A stretch of DNA of 64,000 nucleotides from Dehalococcoidia bacterium (GTDB taxonomy: Bacteria; Chloroflexota; Dehalococcoidia; Lucifugimonadales; Lucifugimonadaceae): NCBI GenBank assembly GCA_022819585.1, contig JAJEGY010000021.1:1-64000 (forward strand), given 5' to 3'. A program made the position numbers and the translations under genes. Within the stretch, counting starts at the first letter, position 1. Each line of letters opens with the position of its first letter. Shown here in pieces: positions 33,575 to 42,528 of the stretch. Below the pieces are notes generated by a model. That model was not told where the DNA came from. It ran no database searches and saw nothing but the letters and a program-made list of their open reading frames with translations.

Positions 33575-34585
33575 TTGACTGAAATGACAGCTGGCGCAAG
33601 ACCGAGCATGGTGGTAGCCCTCGACGCGATGGGTGGCGACCACGGACCTAAAGTTACGGTACCAGCGGCGCTTGATGCGATGTCTAGCGGCGAGGTTGCG
33701 GTGGCGCTGGTTGGTGACGCCGAATCGGTCGCGAGTGTTTTGGCGGAGTATGGTGCTGCCGATCATCCGTTGGTGCAGGTGGTGCCGTCCGAAGGTGTGG
33801 TTGAGGAGACGGACAACCCGGCATTGGTATTTCGATCTAAGCCTCGTGCTTCGATATTCGTGTGCTCTGGATTGGTGAAGATGGGCAAGGCGCAGGGGTT
33901 TGTGAGCATGGGTTCAACCGGGGCTTCGATCGCAGCGGCGACGGTGACGTATGGAACGATGGATGGAATCTCTAGAGGCTGCCTCGGAGGCCCGATCATT
34001 GGTTACGCGCCGAATACTGTGATCATCGATCTAGGGGCGAACATCGACATTCGTCCTCAGCAGTTGGCTGATTTCGGGACGCTCGGGTCGGTGATGGCTC
34101 GTACTGTTTACGGTCAAGAGAATCCTCGGCTTGCGTTGTTGAATGTGGGATCAGAGGAGACGAAGGGCAATGAGTTGGTCAAGGGAACGGCCGAGTTGCT
34201 CAAAGATTCAAATCTCAACTTTGTAGGGATGATCGAGCCTTACGATCTGCCTTTGGGCAAGGCGGAAGTGGTGATTTGCGATGGTTTTGTGGGGAATATC
34301 GTTTTGAAACTTACGGAGGGATTGGGTCAGGTGATTGCCGATCATGTCCGTGAAAAGAGTGGCAACGAGGGTTTGGCGGTGGAGATTAGGTCGATGACGA
34401 ACCAACTGGCGACATATGGCGGCGGGCCGCTATTGGGAGTGAACGGGATCGCGGTGGTTGGCCATGGTGCGGCAGAGTCGTCGGGTGTGGCGACGGCGAT
34501 CAGAACCGCAAAGCATGTCTTTGACAACGACTTAGTCGCGGCGCAGCAAAAGGAGCTGGCTGCATTTCATGCCGGAGCGGCGTGA
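33575..34585 (+). CDS. plsX: Phosphate acyltransferase PlsX
   Basis: 336 residues. The family's opening VVALDAMGGDHGP and later phrases (GSTGASIAAAT, LLNVGSEETKGNELV, DGFVGNIVLKLTEG) are plain. PlsX converts acyl-ACP to acyl-phosphate, the first step of phospholipid synthesis by the PlsX/PlsY route. Start may be TTG 33575 or ATG 33584; no ribosome site is visible. Adjacent fabG supports a lipid-synthesis operon. Confidence 0.95.
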   Translation: MTEMTAGARPSMVVALDAMGGDHGPKVTVPAALDAMSSGEVAVALVGDAESVASVLAEYGAADHPLVQVVPSEGVVEETDNPALVFRSKPRASIFVCSGLVKMGKAQGFVSMGSTGASIAAATVTYGTMDGISRGCLGGPIIGYAPNTVIIDLGANIDIRPQQLADFGTLGSVMARTVYGQENPRLALLNVGSEETKGNELVKGTAELLKDSNLNFVGMIEPYDLPLGKAEVVICDGFVGNIVLKLTEGLGQVIADHVREKSGNEGLAVEIRSMTNQLATYGGGPLLGVNGIAVVGHGAAESSGVATAIRTAKHVFDNDLVAAQQKELAAFHAGAA

Positions 34586-34618
34586 AGGACATCTATTTAT
34601 CAGCAACCAGATCTAGCC

Positions 34619-35368
34619 TTGGACCTTTCAGATCAACCAAGAACCGCACTCGTGACCGGTGCTTCGCGCGGCATCGGTCGGGGGATCGCCATCAGGCTAG
34701 CGTCGATGGGACATTCAGTCGCGGTCAATTACAACTCCCACGAATCTGAGGCGTTGGAGGTGGTTGAGGAGATCAAGGATGCTGGAGGGAATGCAGTTGC
34801 GGTTGGTGGGAGTGTCGCGAGTAAAGAGGGATGCAAGCAGATTGTGAGTGGCGCGGTCGAGGCGCTAGGGCCGATCGAGATTTTGATCAACAATGCAGGG
34901 GTAATCTCGGACAATCTGCTATTGCGGATGAAGGATGAGCAGCTCGAGCACACGATCAACACGAACCTTTGGGGGACTATTCACTGCACGCGATTGGCGG
35001 TGCCGGGCATGCTCAGAGGTCGATGGGGACGGATTATCAACATCTCCTCGATCGTGGGGCTGCGCGGCAATTTGGGGCAGTCGAACTATTCAGCATCCAA
35101 GGCTGCGATACACGGGTTTACGTACTCGGTAGCTAAGGAGTTGGCAAAGCGAAACGTAACGGTGAACGTTGTAGCTCCTGGATATGTGGCTACTGCGACG
35201 AGTGAAGTGATTTCGGACCGGGCACGCAAGTTTCTACTGGACTTGATCCCGATGGGTAGGTTCGGGTATGTGGAAGAGATCGTGCCGATGGTGACGTTCT
35301 TGACTAAAGAAGAGGCTCGTTACATCACGGGTGAAGTGATCCGCGTTGACGGTGGGTTAGCGATCTAA
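34619..35368 (+). CDS. fabG: 3-oxoacyl-ACP reductase FabG
   Basis: 249 residues of the classical SDR fold: TGASRGIGRG cofactor motif (residues 14-23), NNAG, the Ser-Tyr-Lys triad (INISSIVG, YSASK) and the C-terminal GEVIRVDGGLAI typical of FabG. It reduces 3-oxoacyl-ACP with NADPH. TTG start. It follows plsX by 33 bases and precedes a second SDR by 9 bases. Confidence 0.92.
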   Translation: MDLSDQPRTALVTGASRGIGRGIAIRLASMGHSVAVNYNSHESEALEVVEEIKDAGGNAVAVGGSVASKEGCKQIVSGAVEALGPIEILINNAGVISDNLLLRMKDEQLEHTINTNLWGTIHCTRLAVPGMLRGRWGRIINISSIVGLRGNLGQSNYSASKAAIHGFTYSVAKELAKRNVTVNVVAPGYVATATSEVISDRARKFLLDLIPMGRFGYVEEIVPMVTFLTKEEARYITGEVIRVDGGLAI

Positions 35369-35377
35369 GAGGGCTGT

Positions 35378-36145
35378 ATGGGATCGGCAGACAAATCGCT
35401 TGCCGGCAAGACCGCCCTGGTGACGGGTGGCTCGCGAGGGATCGGCAAGGCGATCTCAGTGGAAATGGCGATGCGAGGTGCGGACATCTGCTTCAACTAC
35501 CTTCGCAGCCATTCGGCTGCTCGGGCCGCAGAAGAGGAGTTTGCGGCGCATGGTGTTAGCGTCTTGCGTCATAGGGCGAATCTCGCCGATGACTCTGCAA
35601 TAGAGGGACTGGTTGATGCAGTGGCAGAACGATTCGGGAAGATCGATATCTTAGTCAACAATGCGGCTTCGGGCGTGATGAGACCGTCTACAGAGTTGAG
35701 TGAAAAGCATTGGGATTGGACGCAGTCGATAAACGCGAAGGCTCCATGGATGTTAGCCGCACGCGCGGCAGAGTTCATGCCGGATGGAGGGCGAGTAGTA
35801 AACCTATCCTCGCCGGGATCGGGGCGAGTGTTGCCCAGCTACTTTGCGGTAGGAGTCTCGAAGGCGGCGCTAGAGGCGATCACTCGATACATGGCGATCG
35901 ACCTCGCTCCGCAAGGAATATCTGTCAACACTGTCTCTGCCGGTTTTGTCGAGACTGACGCCTTAGACGCCTTCCCCGACGAACTGGGCATAAAAGAAGT
36001 AGCCTCAAGGAGCACTCCAGCAGGACGCCCGGTCACGCCGGAAGATGTGGCGAAGGTGGTGGCGATGTTGTGTCTGCCAGATGCCGAGATGATCAGAGGA
36101 CAGGTGATCGTGGTGGACGGCGGTGAGATGCTTGTGCACCGCTGA
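35378..36145 (+). CDS. fabL: Enoyl-ACP reductase, FabL type
   Basis: 255 residues. It is SDR-like with TGGSRGIGKA, but the active-site region reads YFAVGVSKAALEA (Tyr-x6-Lys rather than Tyr-x3-Lys), then VSAGFVETDALDAFP and ADMI-like DAEMIRGQVIVVDGG. These are the features of the Bacillus FabL enoyl reductase. It would complete the elongation cycle begun by FabG and the MaoC-type dehydratase. Classification as FabL is by motif reading; a FabG-like role is the alternative. Confidence 0.85.
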   Translation: MGSADKSLAGKTALVTGGSRGIGKAISVEMAMRGADICFNYLRSHSAARAAEEEFAAHGVSVLRHRANLADDSAIEGLVDAVAERFGKIDILVNNAASGVMRPSTELSEKHWDWTQSINAKAPWMLAARAAEFMPDGGRVVNLSSPGSGRVLPSYFAVGVSKAALEAITRYMAIDLAPQGISVNTVSAGFVETDALDAFPDELGIKEVASRSTPAGRPVTPEDVAKVVAMLCLPDAEMIRGQVIVVDGGEMLVHR

Positions 36146-36166
36146 GATTCGGCGCTGTTGCCGTGA

Positions 36167-36241
36167 TGGTCGGGGAGGCGGGGGTCGAACCCGCGACCTC
36201 CTGCTCCCAAAGCAGGCGCGCTTCCACTGCGCCACTCCCCG
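36167..36241 (-). tRNA. tRNA-Pro (TGG)
   Basis: A complete cloverleaf on the minus strand: acceptor CGGGGAG/CTCCCCG, discriminator A, CCA encoded. Anticodon stem CCTGC/GCAGG closes the loop TTTGGGA, giving anticodon TGG. Upstream on its strand TTCAAC and CATACT, 17 bases apart, could be its promoter. Confidence 0.97.
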
Positions 36242-36300
36242 TGAGTCCAATAGTATGATTCTATGCTTTCGCGAGTTGAACATAGGCTGAGGCGACACTG

Positions 36301-37572
36301 ATGCGGATCATTTGCGACTTGCATCTTCATTCCCGCTACTCGCTGGCGACCAGTCCGAAGCTGGATATTCGTAGTCTGGCTGATGCCGGGACGCGCGTCG
36401 GAATTGATCTGCTTGCGGCACCGGATTTCACTCATCCGACGTGGCGGAGCGAGATGAGGGATGAGTTGGTCGAGACTGGTCCGGGGTCTGGGATCTTCTC
36501 TGCGCATGGCAAAGAGTTCATGCTGATGAGCGAGGTTTCGTGTATCTGGAATGAAAACCGTCGTTCGCGACGTGTGCATTTCTTGATCGCGGCACCGGAT
36601 TTTGACGCGGTCGATCGCATGTGTGAGACATTCGCAAAGTTGCAGGATCTGGAAGCGGACGGTCGACCGATCTTCAAGATATCGGCGCGTGAACTGTTGG
36701 GGATCATTCGCGATGCGGATCCCAGAACCGAAGTTGCCCCTGCTCACGTCTTCACGCCGTGGTACGGGATTTTCGGTTCCAAATCGGGATTTGACTCGCT
36801 TAACGAGTGTTTTGGCGATGCAACTGACGAGATACTCGCGGTGGAGACGGGGCCATCGAGCGATCCGTCGATGCATTGGTCCGTAGCCGATTCGAAGGTC
36901 CGCTCGATAGTGTCGTTTTCCGATGCTCACTCGATAGCTTCACTGGGTAGAGAAGCCACGGTGCTGGAAGTAGACGAGATGAGCTATGACGGGGTTGTTC
37001 GAGCTCTACGAGAGCGGAATGTTGTTGAGACTTATGAATTCCATCCTGAACATGGGAAGTATCACCTCGACGGACATCGCAACTGTAATGTCCAGTTACA
37101 CCCTGAAGTCTCTGCGGGGCTTAATGGGGTGTGTCCAGAGTGTGGACGAGGGATGACGCTTGGAGTGTTGAATCGTGCGCGTTCGTTGTCAGATGGGGAT
37201 TTTGTTCAAGCGGTCAAAGATGATGACGGTTTATGGCGTGCTCCAAATGGTGAATACGCTCCGTATCGTCATTTGATCCCGCTAGTCGAGCTTTTGTCGT
37301 ATGCGTTAGGGGTTGGGAAGACGACAAAGCGAGTAATGGGGGCTTACACTGCTCTCACCGATGCGATCGGCAGCGAGATGGATGTGTTGCTGAATGTGGA
37401 TGCATCTGACATTATGGCGATACTTAGACGTGAAGATATTGCTGATGCGATTATCCAGGCACGGTTCGACAACGTTGATGTGGAGCCGGGTTACGATGGC
37501 GTCTATGGATCGGCGGTACCCAAGTCGAGTACCAGAAAGCCATCGTCGGAACAGGGAGTCTTGAGTTTCTAG
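36301..37572 (+). CDS. Endonuclease Q-like PHP-domain protein
   Basis: 423 residues. The N-terminal PHP metal motif DLHLHSRYS is at residues 6-14, with more metal ligands at APDFTH, PAHVFTPWYG and FSDAHS. A zinc-finger-like segment with CPECGRG follows near residue 278. This matches endonuclease Q, which nicks DNA 5' of deaminated bases (uracil, hypoxanthine) and is known from Thermococcales and a few bacteria. It stands alone between tRNA-Pro and the second enolase-family gene. Family assignment is strong; activity is inferred. Confidence 0.85.
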   Translation: MRIICDLHLHSRYSLATSPKLDIRSLADAGTRVGIDLLAAPDFTHPTWRSEMRDELVETGPGSGIFSAHGKEFMLMSEVSCIWNENRRSRRVHFLIAAPDFDAVDRMCETFAKLQDLEADGRPIFKISARELLGIIRDADPRTEVAPAHVFTPWYGIFGSKSGFDSLNECFGDATDEILAVETGPSSDPSMHWSVADSKVRSIVSFSDAHSIASLGREATVLEVDEMSYDGVVRALRERNVVETYEFHPEHGKYHLDGHRNCNVQLHPEVSAGLNGVCPECGRGMTLGVLNRARSLSDGDFVQAVKDDDGLWRAPNGEYAPYRHLIPLVELLSYALGVGKTTKRVMGAYTALTDAIGSEMDVLLNVDASDIMAILRREDIADAIIQARFDNVDVEPGYDGVYGSAVPKSSTRKPSSEQGVLSF

Positions 37573-37584
37573 AGGACCGTTGGT

Positions 37585-38628
37585 ATGCAAATCGAATCTG
37601 TTAAAGCGGTCTATCCTAACTACGAGAACGTTGTTTCATCGTGGCGCACTCATCTTTGGCAGATTGTTGTGGAGGTGCGGACCAATATCGGCATCGTCGG
37701 CTACGGGTACGGCGGTGGAGGTTTGGCGTCGTTGCCGATTGTGAATGGTCATTTCAGGGAGTTGCTGGTTGGTGCGGAGTTGAACTCGCCGGAGGATGTG
37801 TATGGGATATGGGACCGGCTCTACTACGAGTCGTTGCCTTATGGGCGTAAAGGGATTGCGATGATGGCTTTGAGCGGGGTCGATTTGGCGCTTTGGGATG
37901 CGTTGGGGAAGGCGGAAGGGAAGCCGGTTGCGGAGTTGATCGGGGGAGTGCGTAAAGATCGGATCGAGGTGTATGCGACGGGGCCGGATTCAGAGTGGTA
38001 TGCGGAGCTTGGAGTGTCGGGTCAGAAGTTGACCCATAGGTGGAATGGGACGACGGATGATGCAGTGGAATCGGCTGAGAAGGCTCGGGAGGTGATGGGG
38101 GATGAGGCTAAAGTCATGTTTGATGTTTACATGTCGTGGGATTCTGAGATGACGGTTAGGATGGCCAGGGATTTGGCGGATTTCGATATCTACTGGTTCG
38201 AGGACGTGCTGACACCAGATGATATTCGGGAGTTAGGGGAGTTACGGCCTAAGGTCTCTCCTATCAACTTGGCGGGTGGCGAGCATGAGTTTGGGGTTGC
38301 GGGTTTCAGGGAGATCGGTGAGCACCGTGCGTACGACATCTGGCAGCCGGATATCACTTGGTGCGGAGGAATTACGGCTGGGTTGCGGATCTGTAAATTA
38401 GCTGAGGAGTATGCGGTGCCGGTAGTTCCTCACCGCGGTGGGGAAGTTTGGGGGCTGCACCTGATCGCGGCTGGTGATGCTTGCGACGATTTGGCGGAGT
38501 TGGTGATGGGCGCACGGGGGGCGGATAAAGATGATCTTTGGGTAGGTGGACCTGAGATTGAGGGCGGGAAGTTGTCGATTGGGGATGGGTCGGGGTTTGG
38601 GGTTGGGTTGAATGAGGGGATGTTGTGA
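37585..38628 (+). CDS. Enolase-superfamily sugar-acid dehydratase, rhamnonate dehydratase-like
   Basis: 347 residues. Metal ligands Asp180 (MFDVYMSWD), Glu206 (WFEDVLTPDD) and Glu233 (GGEHEF) and the base His283 (VVPHRGG) follow the L-rhamnonate dehydratase pattern. The predicted product is a 2-keto-3-deoxy acid. A convergent HpcH/HpaI aldolase starts 6 bases after its stop on the other strand and could cleave such a product to pyruvate and an aldehyde. The substrate itself is not proven by sequence. It shares no close identity with the enolase-family gene at 4259. Confidence 0.87.
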   Translation: MQIESVKAVYPNYENVVSSWRTHLWQIVVEVRTNIGIVGYGYGGGGLASLPIVNGHFRELLVGAELNSPEDVYGIWDRLYYESLPYGRKGIAMMALSGVDLALWDALGKAEGKPVAELIGGVRKDRIEVYATGPDSEWYAELGVSGQKLTHRWNGTTDDAVESAEKAREVMGDEAKVMFDVYMSWDSEMTVRMARDLADFDIYWFEDVLTPDDIRELGELRPKVSPINLAGGEHEFGVAGFREIGEHRAYDIWQPDITWCGGITAGLRICKLAEEYAVPVVPHRGGEVWGLHLIAAGDACDDLAELVMGARGADKDDLWVGGPEIEGGKLSIGDGSGFGVGLNEGML

Positions 38629-38634
38629 TTTGAA

Positions 38635-39402
38635 TCACTCTTTGAGGGCAGTGACGATGGCTTCGCAGGCTTGTTTGTAGATGATTGCGTCGACGTTGAT
38701 GGAGATGTATTGGATACCTAGGTCGATGAGCCATTTGCCCATTTCTACGTCTTTGGCGTAGGAGCCCACTGCCCTGCCCTGAGCGCGTGCTTTAGCGGTG
38801 GCTTCTCGCAGGGCTGACTCGACGATGGGGTTGCGGACGTCGCCGGGGTGGCCTAGGGATTGGGAGATGTCGTAGGGGCCGAGGAAGAGGACGTCGATGC
38901 CGTCTACGGTCATGATGTCTTCGAGGTTGTCGAGGCCGCGTTTGCCCTCGATGTGGACGACGGTCATGGTCTCGTCGTTTTGGCGGTCGGTGTGTCCGGT
39001 GCCGTCGTCTGCGAAGTAGTTTCCGGCGCGGGTGAAGATGGATAGGCCGCGTTCGCCTAGAGGCGCGTATTTGGCGGCGTGGACGACAGATTCGGCGTCG
39101 GGGATGGAGTTGATCTGCGGGACTTGTACGCCTTCCGCGCCGATGTCTAGGGCACGTAGGATTAGGCGTTCGTCGTTGTCGCCGACACGTATGATCGGGG
39201 CGACGCCTGTACCTTGGGCGGCGATTACGAGGTCGGTGGCAGATTCGACGGAGATTGGGCCGTGTTCAGTGTCGATGATGCAGAAGTCCATGCCGGCGTA
39301 GCCAAGGGTGTCTATCATCGTGACCGATGAGACGATGACGAATGGGCCGACGACGGTCTGCCCTGCTTGGAGTTTCTTCTTAAGTTCGCCTCGGATGGGC
39401 AT
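38635..39402 (-). CDS. HpcH/HpaI class II aldolase (2-keto-3-deoxy acid type)
   Basis: 255 residues, a TIM barrel with IIDTEHGP (Glu46/His47 region), the Arg-rich VRVGDN, the metal glutamate in VHIEGKRGLDN and the phosphate-pocket segment FLGPYDISQSLG. Members cleave 4-hydroxy-2-oxoheptanedioate or 2-keto-3-deoxy-rhamnonate-like acids. It is convergent with a rhamnonate-dehydratase-like gene, so the latter substrate type is plausible. ATG at 39402. Confidence 0.9.
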   Translation of the reverse strand: MPIRGELKKKLQAGQTVVGPFVIVSSVTMIDTLGYAGMDFCIIDTEHGPISVESATDLVIAAQGTGVAPIIRVGDNDERLILRALDIGAEGVQVPQINSIPDAESVVHAAKYAPLGERGLSIFTRAGNYFADDGTGHTDRQNDETMTVVHIEGKRGLDNLEDIMTVDGIDVLFLGPYDISQSLGHPGDVRNPIVESALREATAKARAQGRAVGSYAKDVEMGKWLIDLGIQYISINVDAIIYKQACEAIVTALKE

Positions 39403-39436
39403 GTTTTCACCTGTTCCGGTTTTCTGGATTTTGTGT

Positions 39437-40663
39437 TTAGACCACGATCAATGGCACGATGGATTCAGCGGTTGTGATGCCGCCATGCATCGATTGTAAA
39501 GTGACTTCCTCTTCGGAATCTGAGGCGTAGAGGGACCATCTGCCTCTCGAGAGTGCGAAGAAATCGCCCATTCGGGCGCGTGCGGCGTCCGAAACGAGAA
39601 ACGGCGGACCGAATAGACCTAGTTCGATCGCTTGATCGCTTCGCATCAAATTGAACCGGTCACCCAGCGCAGCATCGAACAATTCCTGGAAATCGCCATC
39701 AGAGTCAGGTTTGGTGTGGAAGAAGAGGGTCCGGGGTTCTCCGGCAGGTACACAGGTCAGATGTTGGCTCAGAGGCGCTGAGGGGGTCAGATTCGTCCAA
39801 ACATCGTTTGGACTGTCGAGATGGCCGTGGTCCGCAGTGGCGATGAACCTTGCCTTGCCGGAGAGTGCAGATCCGAGGGCTTCGATTAGGGCGGTAGCGC
39901 GATGGAGTGCAGTTCTAGTGATTGGATGAGTCACGCCGTAGGTGTGAGCGGCGCTGTCGACTTCGGTCCAGTAGATGTAGGTGAAGGATTTGCCTGGTGC
40001 GCTGGAGATGGCATCAAGGACTTGATCGGTGATTTGAGTAACGAAGTCGCCCTCGGCGGAGTAGCCTGCGGTTTGAAGTTGGCCGTACATCTGCGTTGTT
40101 GTCGAAGTTGCAAGGCTTTGTTCGACCACCAAGGTAAAAGAGCCGAGGTTGCGGAAAGGGATCATCGGCGTGAACAGCAGTTCAAGCGGACTGAAACCGA
40201 CCTCGTGGAGCGGTTGGCTGGTGCGAGTGAGGCGCCACGGAAGCGGTTGAATGCGTTCGCCGAGGCGAGGGATGTGAACGTCCCAACCCAAGTTACCGTG
40301 AGTTCCGGGCCATCTGCCGGTGGCGAGGGCCATCAGGTTAGGGCCTGTCGATGTGGGAAGGGTCGAGCAGATCGTACGAGTGGTTTGTCGGCGGACATAT
40401 GAAGTATCGGGGAGCGTGTCGACAAAGTTCATTCCGAAACCATCGACGAGAAGAACGACTACGTGGTCGGGCTGTTCTATGACATCATTCAAAGGCTTCG
40501 CCGCCGCGTGGGTGGCGTCGTCGAAGGTCTCGGGTTGGAGGACGCCGAGGGATTTTCCGATGGCGAAACCGAGGGCGGCGTGATTTGGCTCGTCGTGTTC
40601 GGGAATGATGCCGTCGAACTCGTCGTCTAGGGATGCGATGAGGTCGGATTTGGAGGTGATCAA
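39437..40663 (-). CDS. Alkaline phosphatase superfamily phosphodiesterase/pyrophosphatase-like protein
   Basis: 408 residues. Metal and nucleophile motifs of the type I phosphodiesterase family are readable: VVLLVDGFG (metal Asp), TLPTSTGPN (nucleophile Thr), TEVDSAAHTYG and TADHGH. No signal peptide is visible, which suggests a cytoplasmic enzyme. Substrate unknown. It is divergent from the PhnP-like gene and 34 bases upstream of the aldolase on the same strand. Confidence 0.85.
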   Translation of the reverse strand: MITSKSDLIASLDDEFDGIIPEHDEPNHAALGFAIGKSLGVLQPETFDDATHAAAKPLNDVIEQPDHVVVLLVDGFGMNFVDTLPDTSYVRRQTTRTICSTLPTSTGPNLMALATGRWPGTHGNLGWDVHIPRLGERIQPLPWRLTRTSQPLHEVGFSPLELLFTPMIPFRNLGSFTLVVEQSLATSTTTQMYGQLQTAGYSAEGDFVTQITDQVLDAISSAPGKSFTYIYWTEVDSAAHTYGVTHPITRTALHRATALIEALGSALSGKARFIATADHGHLDSPNDVWTNLTPSAPLSQHLTCVPAGEPRTLFFHTKPDSDGDFQELFDAALGDRFNLMRSDQAIELGLFGPPFLVSDAARARMGDFFALSRGRWSLYASDSEEEVTLQSMHGGITTAESIVPLIVV

Positions 40664-40734
40664 TGGATTAATCTCCGTGGTTCAAGGTATTAGGAGTCAA
40701 GAATAATGGGACTTGGAGTCGTACCCTTTTAGGG

Positions 40735-41661
40735 ATGCCAAATTTGAATTCGAAGGCGTCGGTGCTGTTTGTAGGCACCGGAACATCCGAAGGTATACCT
40801 CGGGTGACGTGTCTGACGGCTGATCCGCCGACTTGTCCAGTTTGCACGGATGCGATGCGTCCTGGGTCGAAGAATCGTCGGCGCAATACGGGGCTTGTTG
40901 TGCAGCGTGAGCAGGATGATGGGCCGCCGGTGAATATCGTGGTTGATGTGGGGAAGTTCTTTTATCAATCTGCGATTGAGTTGTTTCCTCGGCATGGGAT
41001 ACGTAGCGTGGATGCGGTGGTGTTGACTCATGCTCATGCGGATTCAGCGGGCGGGTTGGATGATTTGAGGGATTGGACGAATACGATGCGGTTCGCGCAG
41101 GGTGATGAACATGCGGCGCTGTTGGCTCGTGGGCGGGATGCGCGGATACCGATATATCTGAGGGAGATGGATTTGGATGTCGTTTCGAAGACGGCGTATT
41201 ACCTGGTGGATCGCTCACAGATGACGAGCGGGGGGACGGTGGCGATATTGGATTTTCAGGTGATCGGGGACGATCCGTTTGATGTGTGTGGCACGGAGAT
41301 CGTGCCTTTGGAGGTCCCGCACGGCCCGGACTATTCGTGCAATGGGTACCTGATCGGAGACATGGCCTATATTTCGGATGCTTCGGATGTGCCGGATGAG
41401 GTTTTGAAGAGGATTGCCGATGTTGATACGTTGGTGATCGATGCTTTGAGGACTGAGCGGAGGCATGGGTCACATTTGACTATGGAGCAAGCGGTGGAGT
41501 TTGCGAAGGTGATTCGACCTCGGCAAACATTGTTAACGGATGCGGCCCATGGGATCAATCACTATGCGATGAACGCGGTTCTGCGCGATCCGAAAATCAG
41601 CGACGGTCTCGATATTCAATACGCCTATGACGGGATGAGGATCGAGATCCGAGTGGATTGA
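40735..41661 (+). CDS. PhnP-like MBL-fold phosphodiesterase
   Basis: 308 residues. The opening GTGTSEGIP with Cys26 and CPVC (34-37), and the metal motif HAHADS (residues 99-104) followed by GGLDDLR, identify the PhnP-like MBL branch. In this branch the usual last His of HxHxDH is often replaced. Family members hydrolyse cyclic phosphodiesters. Convergent with the RraA-like gene. No clear ribosome site is visible before the ATG. Confidence 0.83.
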   Translation: MPNLNSKASVLFVGTGTSEGIPRVTCLTADPPTCPVCTDAMRPGSKNRRRNTGLVVQREQDDGPPVNIVVDVGKFFYQSAIELFPRHGIRSVDAVVLTHAHADSAGGLDDLRDWTNTMRFAQGDEHAALLARGRDARIPIYLREMDLDVVSKTAYYLVDRSQMTSGGTVAILDFQVIGDDPFDVCGTEIVPLEVPHGPDYSCNGYLIGDMAYISDASDVPDEVLKRIADVDTLVIDALRTERRHGSHLTMEQAVEFAKVIRPRQTLLTDAAHGINHYAMNAVLRDPKISDGLDIQYAYDGMRIEIRVD

Positions 41662-41703
41662 AGCGAGGTTGGCCGTGGCGACAGCCTGTATCGGCACTCA
41701 ACT

Positions 41704-42438
41704 TTAAGCGTCTCGTTCGGCCCGGTATTGGGCGATCACGGCGTCGTCGGGCGGGTAGTATTTGCCTGGGGTGAGGTTTTCGCGGTCTAGGCGAGCGCGG
41801 ATCCATTCTTCCAGATCGTCGTATTCGATCGCCTTTTGGGCGATGTCTTGGGCTACAACGCGGGGGATGCAGACGACACCATCGTCGTCAGCGACGATGT
41901 AATCGCCGGGCTTGACGAGGACGCCGTCACAGTTGATAGCGTCGTTGGTGGAGTATGGGGTTCCGACACGAGTTCCGAGGCTTGACGTCTTGTCGTATCC
42001 GTAGAGGGCGATGCCGTAGTCTTTGACGGTATGCATGTCTCGGATTCCGCCGTCGCAGACGAGGCCATCGATTCCTCGCTGTTTGAGACGCAGGAACTTG
42101 ATGTCGCCGCCGATGGACATCCACTTGGTGCGCATCGATTCCATGACGATGACATCGCCGGGGGCACCTAGTTCGAATGCGGCGTATTCGGGGGATTCTT
42201 CGCCTCCGGGTTTTTCGGCCATGAGGTCGGGCCGTGCGGGGAGGAACCTTACGGTAATGGCGCGGGCGACGAGGCGAACTCCGGGGTTCATTGTCTTGAT
42301 GTTGGCCATGTAGACGTAACGGGGGTCATGTCCGTTACGTGCGAGGATGTCGACGACCGCAGTGGAGTTGACGGTTTTTAGCTTTTCGATGGTTGCGGCA
42401 TCGAGGACATGGTTGGGTGTTGGTTGGATGATGGCCAA
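41704..42438 (-). CDS. RraA-like protein (HMG/CHA aldolase-type fold)
   Basis: 244 residues of the RraA/4-hydroxy-4-methyl-2-oxoglutarate aldolase fold, with the GxxxR/D signature DGGIRD at residues 129-134 and a DDDGVVCIP C-terminal turn. Proteins of this fold may be class II pyruvate aldolases or protein regulators; RNase E regulation is only for the short RraA branch. The extra C-terminal tail (EWIRARLDRENLTPGKYYPPD) suggests the aldolase-like branch. Substrate not readable. Confidence 0.82.
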   Translation of the reverse strand: MAIIQPTPNHVLDAATIEKLKTVNSTAVVDILARNGHDPRYVYMANIKTMNPGVRLVARAITVRFLPARPDLMAEKPGGEESPEYAAFELGAPGDVIVMESMRTKWMSIGGDIKFLRLKQRGIDGLVCDGGIRDMHTVKDYGIALYGYDKTSSLGTRVGTPYSTNDAINCDGVLVKPGDYIVADDDGVVCIPRVVAQDIAQKAIEYDDLEEWIRARLDRENLTPGKYYPPDDAVIAQYRAERDA

Positions 42439-42528
42439 GGGATGGAGTGCTCCGTGGACAGTATCTTGAGATGTTTCGCAGGTTTTGATTCTAGATGTGC
42501 GGCTGCCCGGCAGGTTGGGCGCGATCTA

